Notes: generated by a model not told the origin, from the letters alone. Counted from the stretch's first letter, positions 1 to 7,165 are shown. The stretch is DNA of 21,359 nt from Marinospirillum sp. (GCF_014859565.1 NZ_JACUUA010000049.1:1-21359); one strand, 5' to 3'. Translations and numbers: made by a program.

Positions 1-316
1 TTGAAAACAATGCCTGCGTGAGCGCACTTGTATTCCAGCATTGTTTTCAGCATTGACCAACCGGCATCCAGTACCGACTTGGCTTTATTCGTTTTAATCA
101 TTGCCCGGCTACTGACATTGCCCACCACAATCAATCCGGAGCGATTCACCAGCGCTCGGCTGAATTGGTGCAAGGCATCCTTGCGCCGGTTGGCAATCTT
201 GGCGTGAATGGCTTTCACGCGCTACTTATTGCCAGCCCGCTGCGCCACAGCCAGCTTGGCTTCTAAGTCCCGATAGAAGCGACCTGCCTCAAGCTGGGTG
301 CCATCCGAGCAGGTTA
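1..316 (-). pseudogene. tnpB: TnpB-type IS200/IS605 protein fragment with in-frame stop
   Basis: Read leftwards, this stretch encodes the central part of a TnpB/OrfB RNA-guided nuclease. Visible pieces are CSDGTQLEAGRFYRDLE, KAIHAKIANRRKDALHQFSR, GLIVVGNVSS and KAKSVLDAGWSMLKTMLEYK. The last two are hallmark blocks of this family. The frame is interrupted by a TAG at 222-224 (after AQRAGNK), and TnpB similarity begins abruptly near 316, so the N-terminal half is missing. The C-terminal part, which would hold the zinc finger, lies beyond the left edge. Where canonical TnpB has the RuvC-II glutamate this copy reads VGN, as in the VGNVSS subgroup. It cannot make a full-length protein and is best read as decayed insertion-sequence debris. 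Confidence 0.85.
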
Positions 317-342
317 TCCATGGCTTTCAAATTAACAGTAAA

Positions 343-425
343 CAGGTTAACCTGCAAGAGCTAGAACCCAAGGCATCTTCCGATGCCGAACCTTATATCC
401 CTGTCATGAATGACAGGGTTTTACG
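343..425 (+). repeat. Three consecutive hairpins, probable IS200/IS605-like end or omega-RNA remnant
   Basis: Three clean inverted repeats lie within about 75 bases: a 12-bp perfect palindrome CAGGTTAACCTG (343-354), GGCATC-TTCC-GATGCC (372-387), and an 8-bp stem CCCTGTCA/TGACAGGG with a TGAA loop (399-418) followed by TTTTACGG. A plus-strand frame runs through the block and stops at 430-432, with residues EPKASSDAEPYIPVMNDRVL. Terminal hairpins of this type, overlapping a 3' coding end, are typical of IS200/IS605 right ends and of the guide RNAs of TnpB. The block faces the opposite way to the TnpB fragment on its left, so it may belong to a second copy. The IS assignment is inference; the hairpins are seen directly. 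Confidence 0.5.
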
Positions 426-438
426 GTTGAGGTGATAA

Positions 439-799
439 TCAAGGCGACTGATGGCGATATTGAAATAGGAGGTACACCCGATCCTCATAGCCCTCATGCA
501 GAGGTGCAAGCGTGGTGTTGAATGATGAATTATACCACAAGGTTTCTGGAAGGCCTTTTTCATCATCAAGAAACGCAATAATTCTGCCATCCAGGATGCC
601 CAGTGATGCCCAGTATTTCTGATTTTCTGGCCATTCCATGTGATGCGATTTCTGCATCAATATCACCGCTTCCGCGTGACTGGGTGTATATATGAACAGC
701 ACAACCTCCAAACACGATGACGCGAAAAACCCCATGTTTTCCGGCAAGCAGCGGCAAGGATGCGGGTAAAAGCTGCCAGGCGGCATCCGGAATCATCAT
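439..799 (-). pseudogene. Nucleotidyltransferase-like protein, frameshifted and 3'-truncated
   Basis: Two overlapping leftward frames together resemble one protein. The first (from 799, or the second Met three bases in) reads MIPDAAWQLLPASLPLL...VIVFGGCAVHIYTQSRGSGDIDAEI. The FGG-(A/S)-V and D-x-D elements are those of a nucleotidyltransferase-fold domain (the DUF6036/AbiEii-like group). The second frame continues with LDGRIIAFLDDEKGLPETLWYN and NTTLAPLHEGYED, the expected continuation. The switch falls around 640-660, a single-base indel. The C-terminus ends in unrelated residues near 480, next to the IS-like hairpins, so the 3' end also appears lost. It lies 28 bases after rnhA in the same direction. 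Members of this fold include toxins and sugar- or RNA-modifying enzymes; the role here is unknown. Confidence 0.6.
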
Positions 800-827
800 C
801 AGTGCCCGTTGTCACTGCATCCGTTCA

Positions 828-1289
828 TCACCCCGCTTTGCGGATAGAGTTTTTCAATTCACGCACCCCTCTATTGGCCAGTGCATCGGCCGCTTCGTTG
901 CCCGGGTTACCGGAATGACCTTTCACCCAATGCCATTCAATATGGTGACTGAGGGTTAATTTCTCGAGTTGAATCCAGAGATCCTGGTTTTTCACTGGGG
1001 ACTTGGTGTTTTTTCTCCAGTTTTTGCTCTTCCAGATCGGTAGAGACTTGGTAATCCCATCAATCACATAGCGTGAATCACTATACAGCTTGATATGGCA
1101 GGCGCGCTTAAGCGCTTTCAAGGCTTTAATGGCCGCCATCAGTTCCATACGATTATTAGTGGTATTGGCTTCACCACCCCATAGTTCTTTTTCAACACTG
1201 CCATAGCGCAGCAGTGCGCCCCAGCCACCGTGACCAGGGTTGCCCTTGCAGGCACCATCGGTATAAATGATGACTTTTTTCTGATCCAT
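828..1289 (-). CDS. rnhA: Ribonuclease HI
   Basis: A complete 153-residue RNase HI, the usual size for bacterial enzymes. It cleaves the RNA strand of RNA:DNA hybrids. The metal-binding carboxylates are all present: D11 in YTDGAC, E49 in NRMELMA, D71 in YSDSRYV and D135 in NEAADALA, with catalytic H125 in KGHSGN. The tryptophan/lysine-rich handle ([20 protein letters not shown]) is also there. An AAAGGAG Shine-Dalgarno precedes the ATG at 1289. The gene sits alone behind a bidirectional terminator-like hairpin, with no dnaQ next to it, which differs from the usual chromosomal context. RNase HI genes carried on mobile elements presumably help process R-loops or primers during element replication; that role is inference. 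Confidence 0.97.
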   Translation of the reverse strand: MDQKKVIIYTDGACKGNPGHGGWGALLRYGSVEKELWGGEANTTNNRMELMAAIKALKALKRACHIKLYSDSRYVIDGITKSLPIWKSKNWRKNTKSPVKNQDLWIQLEKLTLSHHIEWHWVKGHSGNPGNEAADALANRGVRELKNSIRKAG

Positions 1290-1365
1290 CCTGCCACTCC
1301 TTTGCTTCTACTCAGTTTCTCCATTATGAGGCAGCACTGACAGTGACCGGACTCAAAGCAAAAAC

Positions 1366-1381
1366 GCACCCCGAAGGGTGC
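1366..1381. terminator. Bidirectional rho-independent terminator-like hairpin
   Basis: GCACCC-CGAA-GGGTGC stem-loop. Reading rightwards it is followed by ATTTTTGCTTTTG, reading leftwards by GTTTTTGCTTTG. It separates rnhA from the leftward gene ending at 1577 and would stop read-through into rnhA. Confidence 0.75.
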
Positions 1382-1503
1382 ATTTTTGCTTTTGCTTTGC
1401 GGTACGCTTACATTAAGGTTCTGGTGAGCTCAGGAATCTGCTAAAACTGCCGGATGATGCTGAATAGCCAGCGATCCTACAGTCCGAGCCCGCCCACAAA
1501 CAG

Positions 1504-1531
1504 CAGCAGCGGCCATTACCGACCGCTGCTG
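1504..1531 (-). terminator. Strong hairpin after the 1577-2668 gene, weak terminator candidate
   Basis: A perfect 9-bp GC-rich stem, CAGCAGCGG/CCGCTGCTG, with a 10-base loop, 46 bases past the stop of the leftward gene. The downstream tract on the minus strand is only TTTGTGGG, so it is a weak intrinsic terminator at best and may instead protect the 3' end. I see no convincing gene in the rest of 1382-1576. Confidence 0.4.
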
Positions 1532-1576
1532 TGAAGGTTGTACTGATGGGTCTTGTGCTCTGGCAATCCATGCTGG

Positions 1577-2668
1577 CTACATAGACAGTTCATCTCGCTG
1601 CACTGGTTTATTGGGGTCAGGCTGACCATAGTCAATGGTTACCTTCAAGTCATCCACGATCAGGGTGTCAGAGAAGCCAGACATCATGCCTTCGGCAGAC
1701 ATGTGGGAGAAAATGGACTCCATGTTTTCCGACAGTTCGTTTGCATAGCCAGAAAGGGTCTGGCGGTCAGCTTCAGCTTCTTCTTCATCAATCGAGAAGC
1801 TGGCATCCAGAATCAGGTTGCAATGCAGGTTTTTTTCATCAAGGCCGGTCAGCGTTTCACTGATATCCACCTGAATATCATGCTCATCCAGGCAAACCGG
1901 CAAAGCACCTGTAATCATGCCGCAACCGATCAGCTGTTCAACACCCGCTTTCAGGTAGTGCTCAATCTGTTTGCGAACATCATCCTCTGACTCAAACACT
2001 GCGGCCAGATCGTACACAATTTTCAGGTTGGCTTTGATTTTCAGTTGTTCTGGCGATGGCGTATTGTTGCTCATGGTATCGAACTCCTTAAATGAGCTCA
2101 GCGATGGCGCAGCCGGTATGTCAAATGCACCGTTAGGTAAATGCTCAAGCGGCCTAATTATATCTTGCTGAAAATGCATTGCAAAGCCATTAACAGAACC
2201 TTGATTGCCTGCAAGGTACTCGCAAAAATCTTCCAAGGCATGCTTTGAGTAGTCATTCTTACCAAAGAAAATTTCAATGGTCTCTTTGCTTGAGACAGAC
2301 CCGCTATAGGATTTATTCAGTGAGGACTTGGAGTTGGACCACTTGATGTACTTGAAACTACCCGCACCCCATGCCTCGTCAATCGCATGACGGAACAACG
2401 CTTCGCTGGACAAGAATATGAACTGACCCATACCTCTTGCCTGGGTTGCATCCTGAATAATGTCAGACAGGTTGTGCTGCAAGCTACCAAGAAATAAAAG
2501 TTGAGGCTTTTCGCCAATCTGTTTTTTAAGGGCTTTTTTGGCGCACTCGCTCAAAAAAATCTTGTGATCATCATACACAAAAGAACCATCATTGACGGAG
2601 GTGCCGATAGCGGCAAGTTGATCAATTTCTTGCTGGTTAAAGCAGTCGCGGTAGGTGGCTTTAGGCAT
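1577..2668 (-). CDS. Unknown protein; apparent in-frame fusion of two units
   Basis: I do not recognise this 363-residue protein. It starts with ATG after AAGAGGAAACGGG. The first ~198 residues (MPKATYRDCFNQQEIDQL...) are mixed alpha/beta with no known motif. Residue 199 is a methionine (codon at 2072-2074) preceded by AAGGAG at good spacing, and the remaining 165 residues look like a separate acidic domain (MSNNTPSPEQLKIKANLK...). It ends in PVQRDELSM, nearly the same tail as its upstream neighbour's VQRDDLSL. The neighbour ends 56 bases before this start, so the two probably form one operon. Possibilities are a true fusion, loss of a stop codon between two genes, or one gene making two products. 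Function unknown. Confidence 0.75.
   Translation of the reverse strand: MPKATYRDCFNQQEIDQLAAIGTSVNDGSFVYDDHKIFLSECAKKALKKQIGEKPQLLFLGSLQHNLSDIIQDATQARGMGQFIFLSSEALFRHAIDEAWGAGSFKYIKWSNSKSSLNKSYSGSVSSKETIEIFFGKNDYSKHALEDFCEYLAGNQGSVNGFAMHFQQDIIRPLEHLPNGAFDIPAAPSLSSFKEFDTMSNNTPSPEQLKIKANLKIVYDLAAVFESEDDVRKQIEHYLKAGVEQLIGCGMITGALPVCLDEHDIQVDISETLTGLDEKNLHCNLILDASFSIDEEEAEADRQTLSGYANELSENMESIFSHMSAEGMMSGFSDTLIVDDLKVTIDYGQPDPNKPVQRDELSM
2084..2089 (-). promoter_or_regulatory. Internal ribosome binding site AAGGAG in the fused frame
   Basis: AAGGAG lies nine bases before the internal ATG (2072-2074) of the 363-residue frame. It supports independent translation of the last 165 residues. Confidence 0.55.
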
Positions 2669-2724
2669 TCCCGTTTCCTCTTGGTAAATTAAATTTCTGT
2701 GCTATCAGTCTTCTGATCGCGGAA

Positions 2725-3876
2725 TTAAAGGCTTAAATCATCCCGCTGCACTGATGCTGTTTGCACGGCCTGCTCTGGACTATCCATCACCACATCCAAA
2801 GGCAATTCCGTTTCGTAGGTCAGACCTTCGATAGCCACCCTACCCTTTTCTGCCAAATCCCGGCGCTGCGCATAATTCAGGTTGGTTGGATTATCCAGAC
2901 GGATCGGGAAGCAGTTTTGATCATCCAGAGACGGCAAAAGCGGATTTTCCAAATCACCCCAGTATTGCTTTGTTTCTTCTTCGGTCGGAATGATGGCATA
3001 AACCGCATTGGGATGATCAAAATTCATAACTGAAGGTGATACCACATGCTGCTGCAGGATATTCCGCCACTGATCACCCAGGATAACGGGTTTGGCCGGA
3101 TCGTAATCATCACGACCGGAAAACTCAGTGACGGCATCTTGGGCATAGCCTTCCAAGATCGGGTCATCCCGGGTCAGGGTGACCAGCATGGCTTCTTCGC
3201 CGAGATTTTGAATGGGTGAGTTAAATCCCAAAGGCAGAAAGCGGATCTGCTCATCCCACAAAACCGGCAGCAAGGCCACCATTGAAGTCTGGTGCGCACT
3301 AAGGTGCTCTTCTGCGATGCATTTCAGCAGGTGGCTGCGATCCTCGGACAAAGGATCCATGCCGGCACGGGCAATCTGATCCTTCAGTTCAGGCACTGTA
3401 TCCATTGCTTTCAGTCGTGCAGCAGCGGCATCCCATTCAAAGCCTTCATCCAGGACGCAAGGTGCACTGTAGGAATAGGAGCCAGCCTTGAAACAGCACT
3501 CAAAACCGGCCATCGTCAAAGCGTTAGCCAGGTATCGCTCCGTGGCTTGCATGGCGCTGTCCACCGCTTCCCTGTAGGCGGCTGGCAGAGAGCCTACTTC
3601 ACGCAACGTATCCGAGGGGTAATCTGAGGTGTGATTATTCTCATCACGCGCCTTGATGCGCAAAAACATATAGTCTTCCCATCCGCCAACCTCCACATCA
3701 ATCAAATTGGAGTAGGTCAGACCTGGGTAAAATTCCAGACGATGCTCTACTTTATTAAAGCCAGCATCTTCAAGTGCTGTGCAAATCATGCTTTCTGGCT
3801 GGTCATCCAGGCTGTTACACCCTCTGACGACAAATCCGCGTTCATTCTCACCTGGACCCCAAGTACCTGCACCCAT
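2725..3876 (-). CDS. Unknown element-type protein with MGAGTWGPG start
   Basis: A 383-residue soluble protein of unknown function. I chose the ATG at 3876 because GGAGG sits five bases upstream; the frame is open further up, through a terminator hairpin, but that part is not plausible as coding. The N-terminus reads MGAGTWGPGENERGFVVRG, a glycine-rich opening seen in my recollection in hypothetical proteins of plasmids and phages. No catalytic motif is evident; the composition is acidic and there is no membrane segment. The C-terminal TASVQRDDLSL matches the tail of the next gene in both protein and DNA. Transcription probably starts from the AAG-N11-TGGCTA element at 3936-3960. Confidence 0.8.
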   Translation of the reverse strand: MGAGTWGPGENERGFVVRGCNSLDDQPESMICTALEDAGFNKVEHRLEFYPGLTYSNLIDVEVGGWEDYMFLRIKARDENNHTSDYPSDTLREVGSLPAAYREAVDSAMQATERYLANALTMAGFECCFKAGSYSYSAPCVLDEGFEWDAAAARLKAMDTVPELKDQIARAGMDPLSEDRSHLLKCIAEEHLSAHQTSMVALLPVLWDEQIRFLPLGFNSPIQNLGEEAMLVTLTRDDPILEGYAQDAVTEFSGRDDYDPAKPVILGDQWRNILQQHVVSPSVMNFDHPNAVYAIIPTEEETKQYWGDLENPLLPSLDDQNCFPIRLDNPTNLNYAQRRDLAEKGRVAIEGLTYETELPLDVVMDSPEQAVQTASVQRDDLSL

Positions 3877-3898
3877 GACAACCTCCACGCATAAAAAA

Positions 3899-3933
3899 AG
3901 GCAGCTCCAAGTCAAATTGACTTGCTTCTGCCT
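3899..3933 (-). terminator. Intrinsic terminator between 3975-4601 and 2725-3876
   Basis: On the minus strand, an AGGCAG/CTGCCT outer stem encloses the near-perfect palindrome CAAGTCAA-T-TTGACTTG and is followed directly by seven U (3893-3899). It ends transcription from the upstream gene. It also lies between the promoter element (3936-3960) and the Shine-Dalgarno of the 3876 gene, so it could act as a leader attenuator as well. Confidence 0.8.
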
Positions 3934-3935
3934 TG

Positions 3936-3960
3936 GTTATAGCCATGGGTGTGATACTTG
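3936..3960 (-). promoter_or_regulatory. Bipartite promoter-like element, AAG-N11-TGGC-TATAAC
   Basis: Minus-strand CAAG, eleven bases, then TGGCTATAAC, ending 59 bases before the ATG at 3876. One of eight elements in the window with identical spacing. No TTGACA-like -35 is present. Confidence 0.6.
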
Positions 3961-3974
3961 GGCTTTTTGTTTGA

Positions 3975-4601
3975 TCAGGTCAGTGGGATTTTCGTGATGA
4001 CCGCCAAGATGTGCTCATAACGCACATCATCACCCCAGAGATCACAGCTGTTGCTGACAATCACAGCCGGATCAGTGATGGACTGAAGCTGGCCAGCCAT
4101 CAGGTCGTAACGGTAGACGCACTCACCAAATTCAAGTGCATAGCCCATTTGCCGAACCCAGAAGTCGCGTCCTTCGCGTGTCTGGCAGGAGTCACTGGCA
4201 ATAATGCTGTAGTGATCAAGCAGATAGTTGCGAAAAATATCCTCGGCAAATCCAGAGGTCACCCTGCGATGCTTAACAAGCCCAGTACGCCAAACCAGAA
4301 CCTGGGTCAGCGGCCTACCTTTCAGCACCACATCAGTCCAGATATTGCATTTGACAAGATACACCACCTCACTGGCTGTATCGCACAGCAAGGCGATGGA
4401 GAAATGCTGCTCATCCCCCTCAGATTCATCCACTCTTACAAGCCGGTAACCAGGGGTCAGGATTATTTTTGCGACATGCGCTACATCTTCCATAGATTCC
4501 CTGGAGGCCAAATCAGCATAGAGTGCAGCATTTTGCTGCTGATTGTTCAACCAGCCAAAGTCTTGATCGATTTTTTGCTGGCTGACATAGTTGCGAGGCA
4601 T
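3975..4601 (-). CDS. Unknown protein, possibly acyltransferase-like
   Basis: A 208-residue soluble protein starting with ATG after GGTAGGGA. The C-terminal third (GFAEDIFRNYLLDHYSIIAS, then QTREGRDFWVRQMG) resembles the pattern seen in some phage and plasmid acyltransferase-like proteins: a helix, a strand and a segment recording old versus new partners, followed by G-x-x-x-W. I cannot point to a definite acetyl-CoA binding R/Q-x-x-G-x-G/A loop, so this is weak. It lies 85 bases after the AAA+ ATPase gene and ends before a strong terminator, so it is probably the last gene of the 6452-to-3975 leftward set. A 208-codon frame on the opposite strand (4011-4637) lacks a comparable ribosome site and was rejected. 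Confidence 0.75.
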   Translation of the reverse strand: MPRNYVSQQKIDQDFGWLNNQQQNAALYADLASRESMEDVAHVAKIILTPGYRLVRVDESEGDEQHFSIALLCDTASEVVYLVKCNIWTDVVLKGRPLTQVLVWRTGLVKHRRVTSGFAEDIFRNYLLDHYSIIASDSCQTREGRDFWVRQMGYALEFGECVYRYDLMAGQLQSITDPAVIVSNSCDLWGDDVRYEHILAVITKIPLT

Positions 4602-4686
4602 GAATTCCCTACCTTGAAAATTGCTTTTTGCTACTGACCATTATGGCATACTGCAGCTGTTGCCGCCAACGGGTGATGCTGGCTGC

Positions 4687-5619
4687 TTATTGTGAGCCCG
4701 CATTCCGAATAACCCAGCTCCTGGCGCTTCGGATGTACCGTTTTTCGATCTCATCCAGACAAAATCCATCCGTGTTATGGGCGGACATACCAATCGCTTC
4801 AAAAGGAATGCCCTGATAGCGCAGGGCCAGCCTTTCCAGCATTTGTTCGCGTACCGCAGTATCCGGCATGGGTAGCTCAAGCTGTTGATCAAAACGCCGG
4901 GGCACCCCATGATCAAGCATCTCTGGATAGTTGGTGGCACCGATCAGCAACGTCTGATCCGACAAGCGGTCAATCTGCATTTGCAGTGCAGCCAGGGTTC
5001 TAGCCATCTCCCTGTCTCCGCCTTCCCCAGTTGCCGCCTTTTGCTTGCTTGAGAGCAGCGCCTCCATTTCATCAATAAAGAGCACGCAGTCCATGCCATT
5101 CAGTGCCGTCATCAGCTTGGATAGGTTGGCACCTGTCTCGCCCAGGTGGCTGTTAATCACGCGACCCGGATCAAGGGTGACAAACACCAACCCTAATGCA
5201 TGAGCAATGGCACCGGCCAGCGAGGTCTTGCCATTGCCCGGTGGACCGGATAACAGTAACCGGTGCGGCACTGGCAGCTTAAACTCGGCCAGCCGCTCCC
5301 GATGCCGGTAACCGGCCAGCAGGTCATCCACTGCCACCCTGACGGATTCTGGCAGCAGAAGATCATCCAGCGAGTGTGCCGGTGACTCAATAAGCGCCAT
5401 TTGATCCAGGCGCTCAGCCTTCAGTCGCTGTAACACGGGATGCTCCTGGTCAATTAAGGCACCGCTTCTGCTATTCAGCAAACGGTTTAGCCTGTTGCTC
5501 AGGGCATTCCCTTTTCTGCTTTCAGCAGCATGGATTTGCCGGATGATACTTTCGGCGCGTCCACGATCAAAAGACAAGGCGCTGGCGGCCAGCGCATAAA
5601 TTTGGTCGGCTGTGGCCAT
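4687..5619 (-). CDS. AAA+ ATPase
   Basis: A complete 310-residue single-domain AAA+ ATPase of the FtsH/Cdc48-like remodelling type. The Walker A motif is GPPGNGKT (about residues 125-132), Walker B is VLFIDE (179-184), sensor 1 is the Asn of IGATN (230), and candidate arginine fingers lie in VPRRFDQQLELP (241-242). The first ~100 residues form a helical N-terminal region of unknown specificity, which would bind a partner or substrate. Such proteins form hexamers that remodel other proteins using ATP. Related ATPases on mobile elements are sometimes paired with a subtilisin-like protease; none is seen here. Its partners may be the coiled-coil proteins upstream (5701-6452) or the gene downstream (3975-4601). 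Confidence 0.92.
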   Translation of the reverse strand: MATADQIYALAASALSFDRGRAESIIRQIHAAESRKGNALSNRLNRLLNSRSGALIDQEHPVLQRLKAERLDQMALIESPAHSLDDLLLPESVRVAVDDLLAGYRHRERLAEFKLPVPHRLLLSGPPGNGKTSLAGAIAHALGLVFVTLDPGRVINSHLGETGANLSKLMTALNGMDCVLFIDEMEALLSSKQKAATGEGGDREMARTLAALQMQIDRLSDQTLLIGATNYPEMLDHGVPRRFDQQLELPMPDTAVREQMLERLALRYQGIPFEAIGMSAHNTDGFCLDEIEKRYIRSARSWVIRNAGSQ

Positions 5620-5700
5620 TACTGTTAAATCCTTTTGTTGTTGCCCTGAAATGGTTTGGTAAAGAAAGACCGGAATATTGGTCAGTGCGACTGCGCTAGA

Positions 5701-5895
5701 CTATAGCGTCTTCAGCGACTCCCGATACACTTCAGCCTTCCTTAAGGATGTTGCCTCTTTTTCCGCAGTCGCTTGCTGCTCGGCATGTTTTTGGGCGGCA
5801 TAGAATTCGCCCATAACCGGCAGGCGATCCATGCGGTTCAGCTTCTGCTGAAATTGCTCATATATTTTTGTCCTCGAAATAATGGGGATCAGCAC
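5701..5895 (-). CDS. Small charged helical protein, translationally coupled
   Basis: A 64-residue protein starting with GTG at 5895. The GTG overlaps the end of the preceding gene (shared bases GTGCTGA), which suggests translational coupling; no good Shine-Dalgarno is visible. The sequence is rich in K, E, Q and A (AAQKHAEQQATAEKEATSLRKAE) and predicts a long helix or coiled coil, like its upstream partner. Its 3' end is 81 bases before the AAA+ gene. Function unknown; it may bind the 187-residue protein. Confidence 0.6.
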   Translation of the reverse strand: MLIPIISRTKIYEQFQQKLNRMDRLPVMGEFYAAQKHAEQQATAEKEATSLRKAEVYRESLKTL

Positions 5896-6452
5896 GCCGC
5901 ATCAGCATCCAGTTCTGGCATGGAAGCAATCAGCTTGCGCGCCTGATTAAAGGGTTCAACAAATTCGCTGATTAGATCAGAGCGCTTTTCAATGATCTTG
6001 TCGAGCTGCCGGTTCAGCGTGGTAATGTCCTTGGTTAAATCGGCATACTGGCGATTCAGTTCCACCAGGCTTGGGCCGCTGGCCTGCTCTGAAATTCGCT
6101 CCTGAAGTGCACTTCCTTCCTGCATCTTCTGGCTAATCTCGGTGCGAAGCACTTCTTCAGTGGCGCCGGACTTTTCCAATGAGCGGGCAAACTTGCCGCC
6201 TGCTTTGGCAGCAGCCTCTAGCTGAACAACAAACTGCTGCAACTGCGCGGCAGTCATGGGTAGTCCGTAATCGGCCAGATCAATCTTCAAAAGCGTCAAA
6301 TCCAGATCTGCACCTTGCTCTTGATGATTGCCCGGTTCCGCAATCACCTCCTGTGTTGCGGCCTCCTGGAAGCCTTCGCAGGCATCAAAATCCATTCCCT
6401 GGGTTTTGCTTTCAGTCGTTGCTGGTGTCTTGATGTCTTTTTCTTGTCCCAT
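5889..6452 (-). CDS. Coiled-coil protein of unknown function
   Basis: A 187-residue acidic protein starting with ATG after AAGGGGATCACC. Residues 1-55 are polar and probably disordered. The rest is helical with heptad-like spacing, notably about 85-125 and 130-175 (LNRQYADLTKDITTLNRQLD). No membrane segment or catalytic motif is visible. It heads the leftward group 6452 to 3975 and has a clear sigma-70 promoter at 6508-6536. By position it could be a scaffold or adaptor for the downstream AAA+ ATPase; that is inference. Confidence 0.8.
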   Translation of the reverse strand: MGQEKDIKTPATTESKTQGMDFDACEGFQEAATQEVIAEPGNHQEQGADLDLTLLKIDLADYGLPMTAAQLQQFVVQLEAAAKAGGKFARSLEKSGATEEVLRTEISQKMQEGSALQERISEQASGPSLVELNRQYADLTKDITTLNRQLDKIIEKRSDLISEFVEPFNQARKLIASMPELDADAAC

Positions 6453-6507
6453 GGTGATCCCCTTTTTTGTTGTGATAAGATTAAATGCAAATAGGTTTAT
6501 CTATTTT

Positions 6508-6536
6508 ATTATATGGGTTATCCTTGATTTCTGCAA
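6508..6536 (-). promoter_or_regulatory. Sigma-70 promoter TTGCAG-N17-TATAAT
   Basis: Minus-strand TTGCAG (6531-6536), exactly 17 bases, then a perfect TATAAT (6508-6513), about 56 bases before the ATG at 6452. A small palindrome GATTT-CTGC-AAATC (6526-6539) covers the -35 box and could be an operator shared with the divergent gene at 6560. Confidence 0.8.
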
Positions 6537-6559
6537 ATCAGTCATTTTAAGGTGTTTTT

Positions 6560-7165
6560 ATGTCTGTCAAAGGCTCTGATGACAAACCGGAAGGCACAAA
6601 CCCTGCACCGGTCATTCCACTGAACAGCAATCGAAAGGCTGATCCGGGCACCCAGCCTGAAAAAGGCTTGCCTGATATGGATCGTGAGGCTTTTGCCGCC
6701 AACAAAAGTCTTCATATCGAAGGGTTGAAGTTAGTGCCGGTACGAACGCGGCGCAAGGACAATCCTTACCTGGCCAGGCCTGCCCCCTGTCGGCACTTAT
6801 CGCTGATATTCGATCCGGTGGAACGTAAGGTCTGGTGCGATGACTGCGAAAGCGAGGTGGATTCCTTTGATGCGTTCTGTATTTTTGCAGAACGCCTTGC
6901 TGACATAGATGCCAGCTTAAAACGGAAAAGCGAGCAACTGCAGCAGGATCAGGAAACACACCTGATCACTCGAGCCGCCAAGGCCATTGATAAGGACTGG
7001 CGCTCCCGCAGCCTGGCACCGCTTTGCCCTCACTGCAAAAGCGCCTTGATGCCAGAGGATCTGGCTGGTGGATTCAAGGCATACACATCAATTGAAATTG
7101 AACGTGCAAGGCGTATCAGAAATACAGAAAAAAGTGAACCGGTATCTTTGCAACGCATGATCTAG
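6560..7165 (+). CDS. Zinc-binding (two CxxC-type motifs) protein of unknown function
   Basis: A 201-residue soluble protein with AAGGTG five bases before the ATG. The N-terminal ~70 residues are polar. A first metal-binding candidate is C77-R-H79 with C93-D-D-C96 in the context VWCDDCESEVDSFDAF, reminiscent of short phage zinc-ribbon proteins. A helical charged segment follows (115-150), then a second CPHC (156-159). The second knuckle has only two cysteines, so it may pair with others or form a dimer site. It is transcribed away from the coiled-coil/AAA+ group and converges on 7202-8029. Zinc ribbons usually bind nucleic acid or proteins; which one applies here is unknown. Confidence 0.8.
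   Translation: MSVKGSDDKPEGTNPAPVIPLNSNRKADPGTQPEKGLPDMDREAFAANKSLHIEGLKLVPVRTRRKDNPYLARPAPCRHLSLIFDPVERKVWCDDCESEVDSFDAFCIFAERLADIDASLKRKSEQLQQDQETHLITRAAKAIDKDWRSRSLAPLCPHCKSALMPEDLAGGFKAYTSIEIERARRIRNTEKSEPVSLQRMI

Noticed and set aside
1382..1576. Small hydrophobic peptide LLLFVGGLGL and a 28-codon frame on the minus strand
   Set aside because: The hydrophobic frame has no start (a stop lies just upstream) and the other has low-complexity, unlikely residues; the stretch is better explained by hairpins.
4011..4637. A 208-codon plus-strand open frame opposite the 3975-4601 gene
   Set aside because: It lacks a good ribosome site and is an antisense shadow; the leftward frame has a ribosome site, a downstream terminator and protein-like composition.
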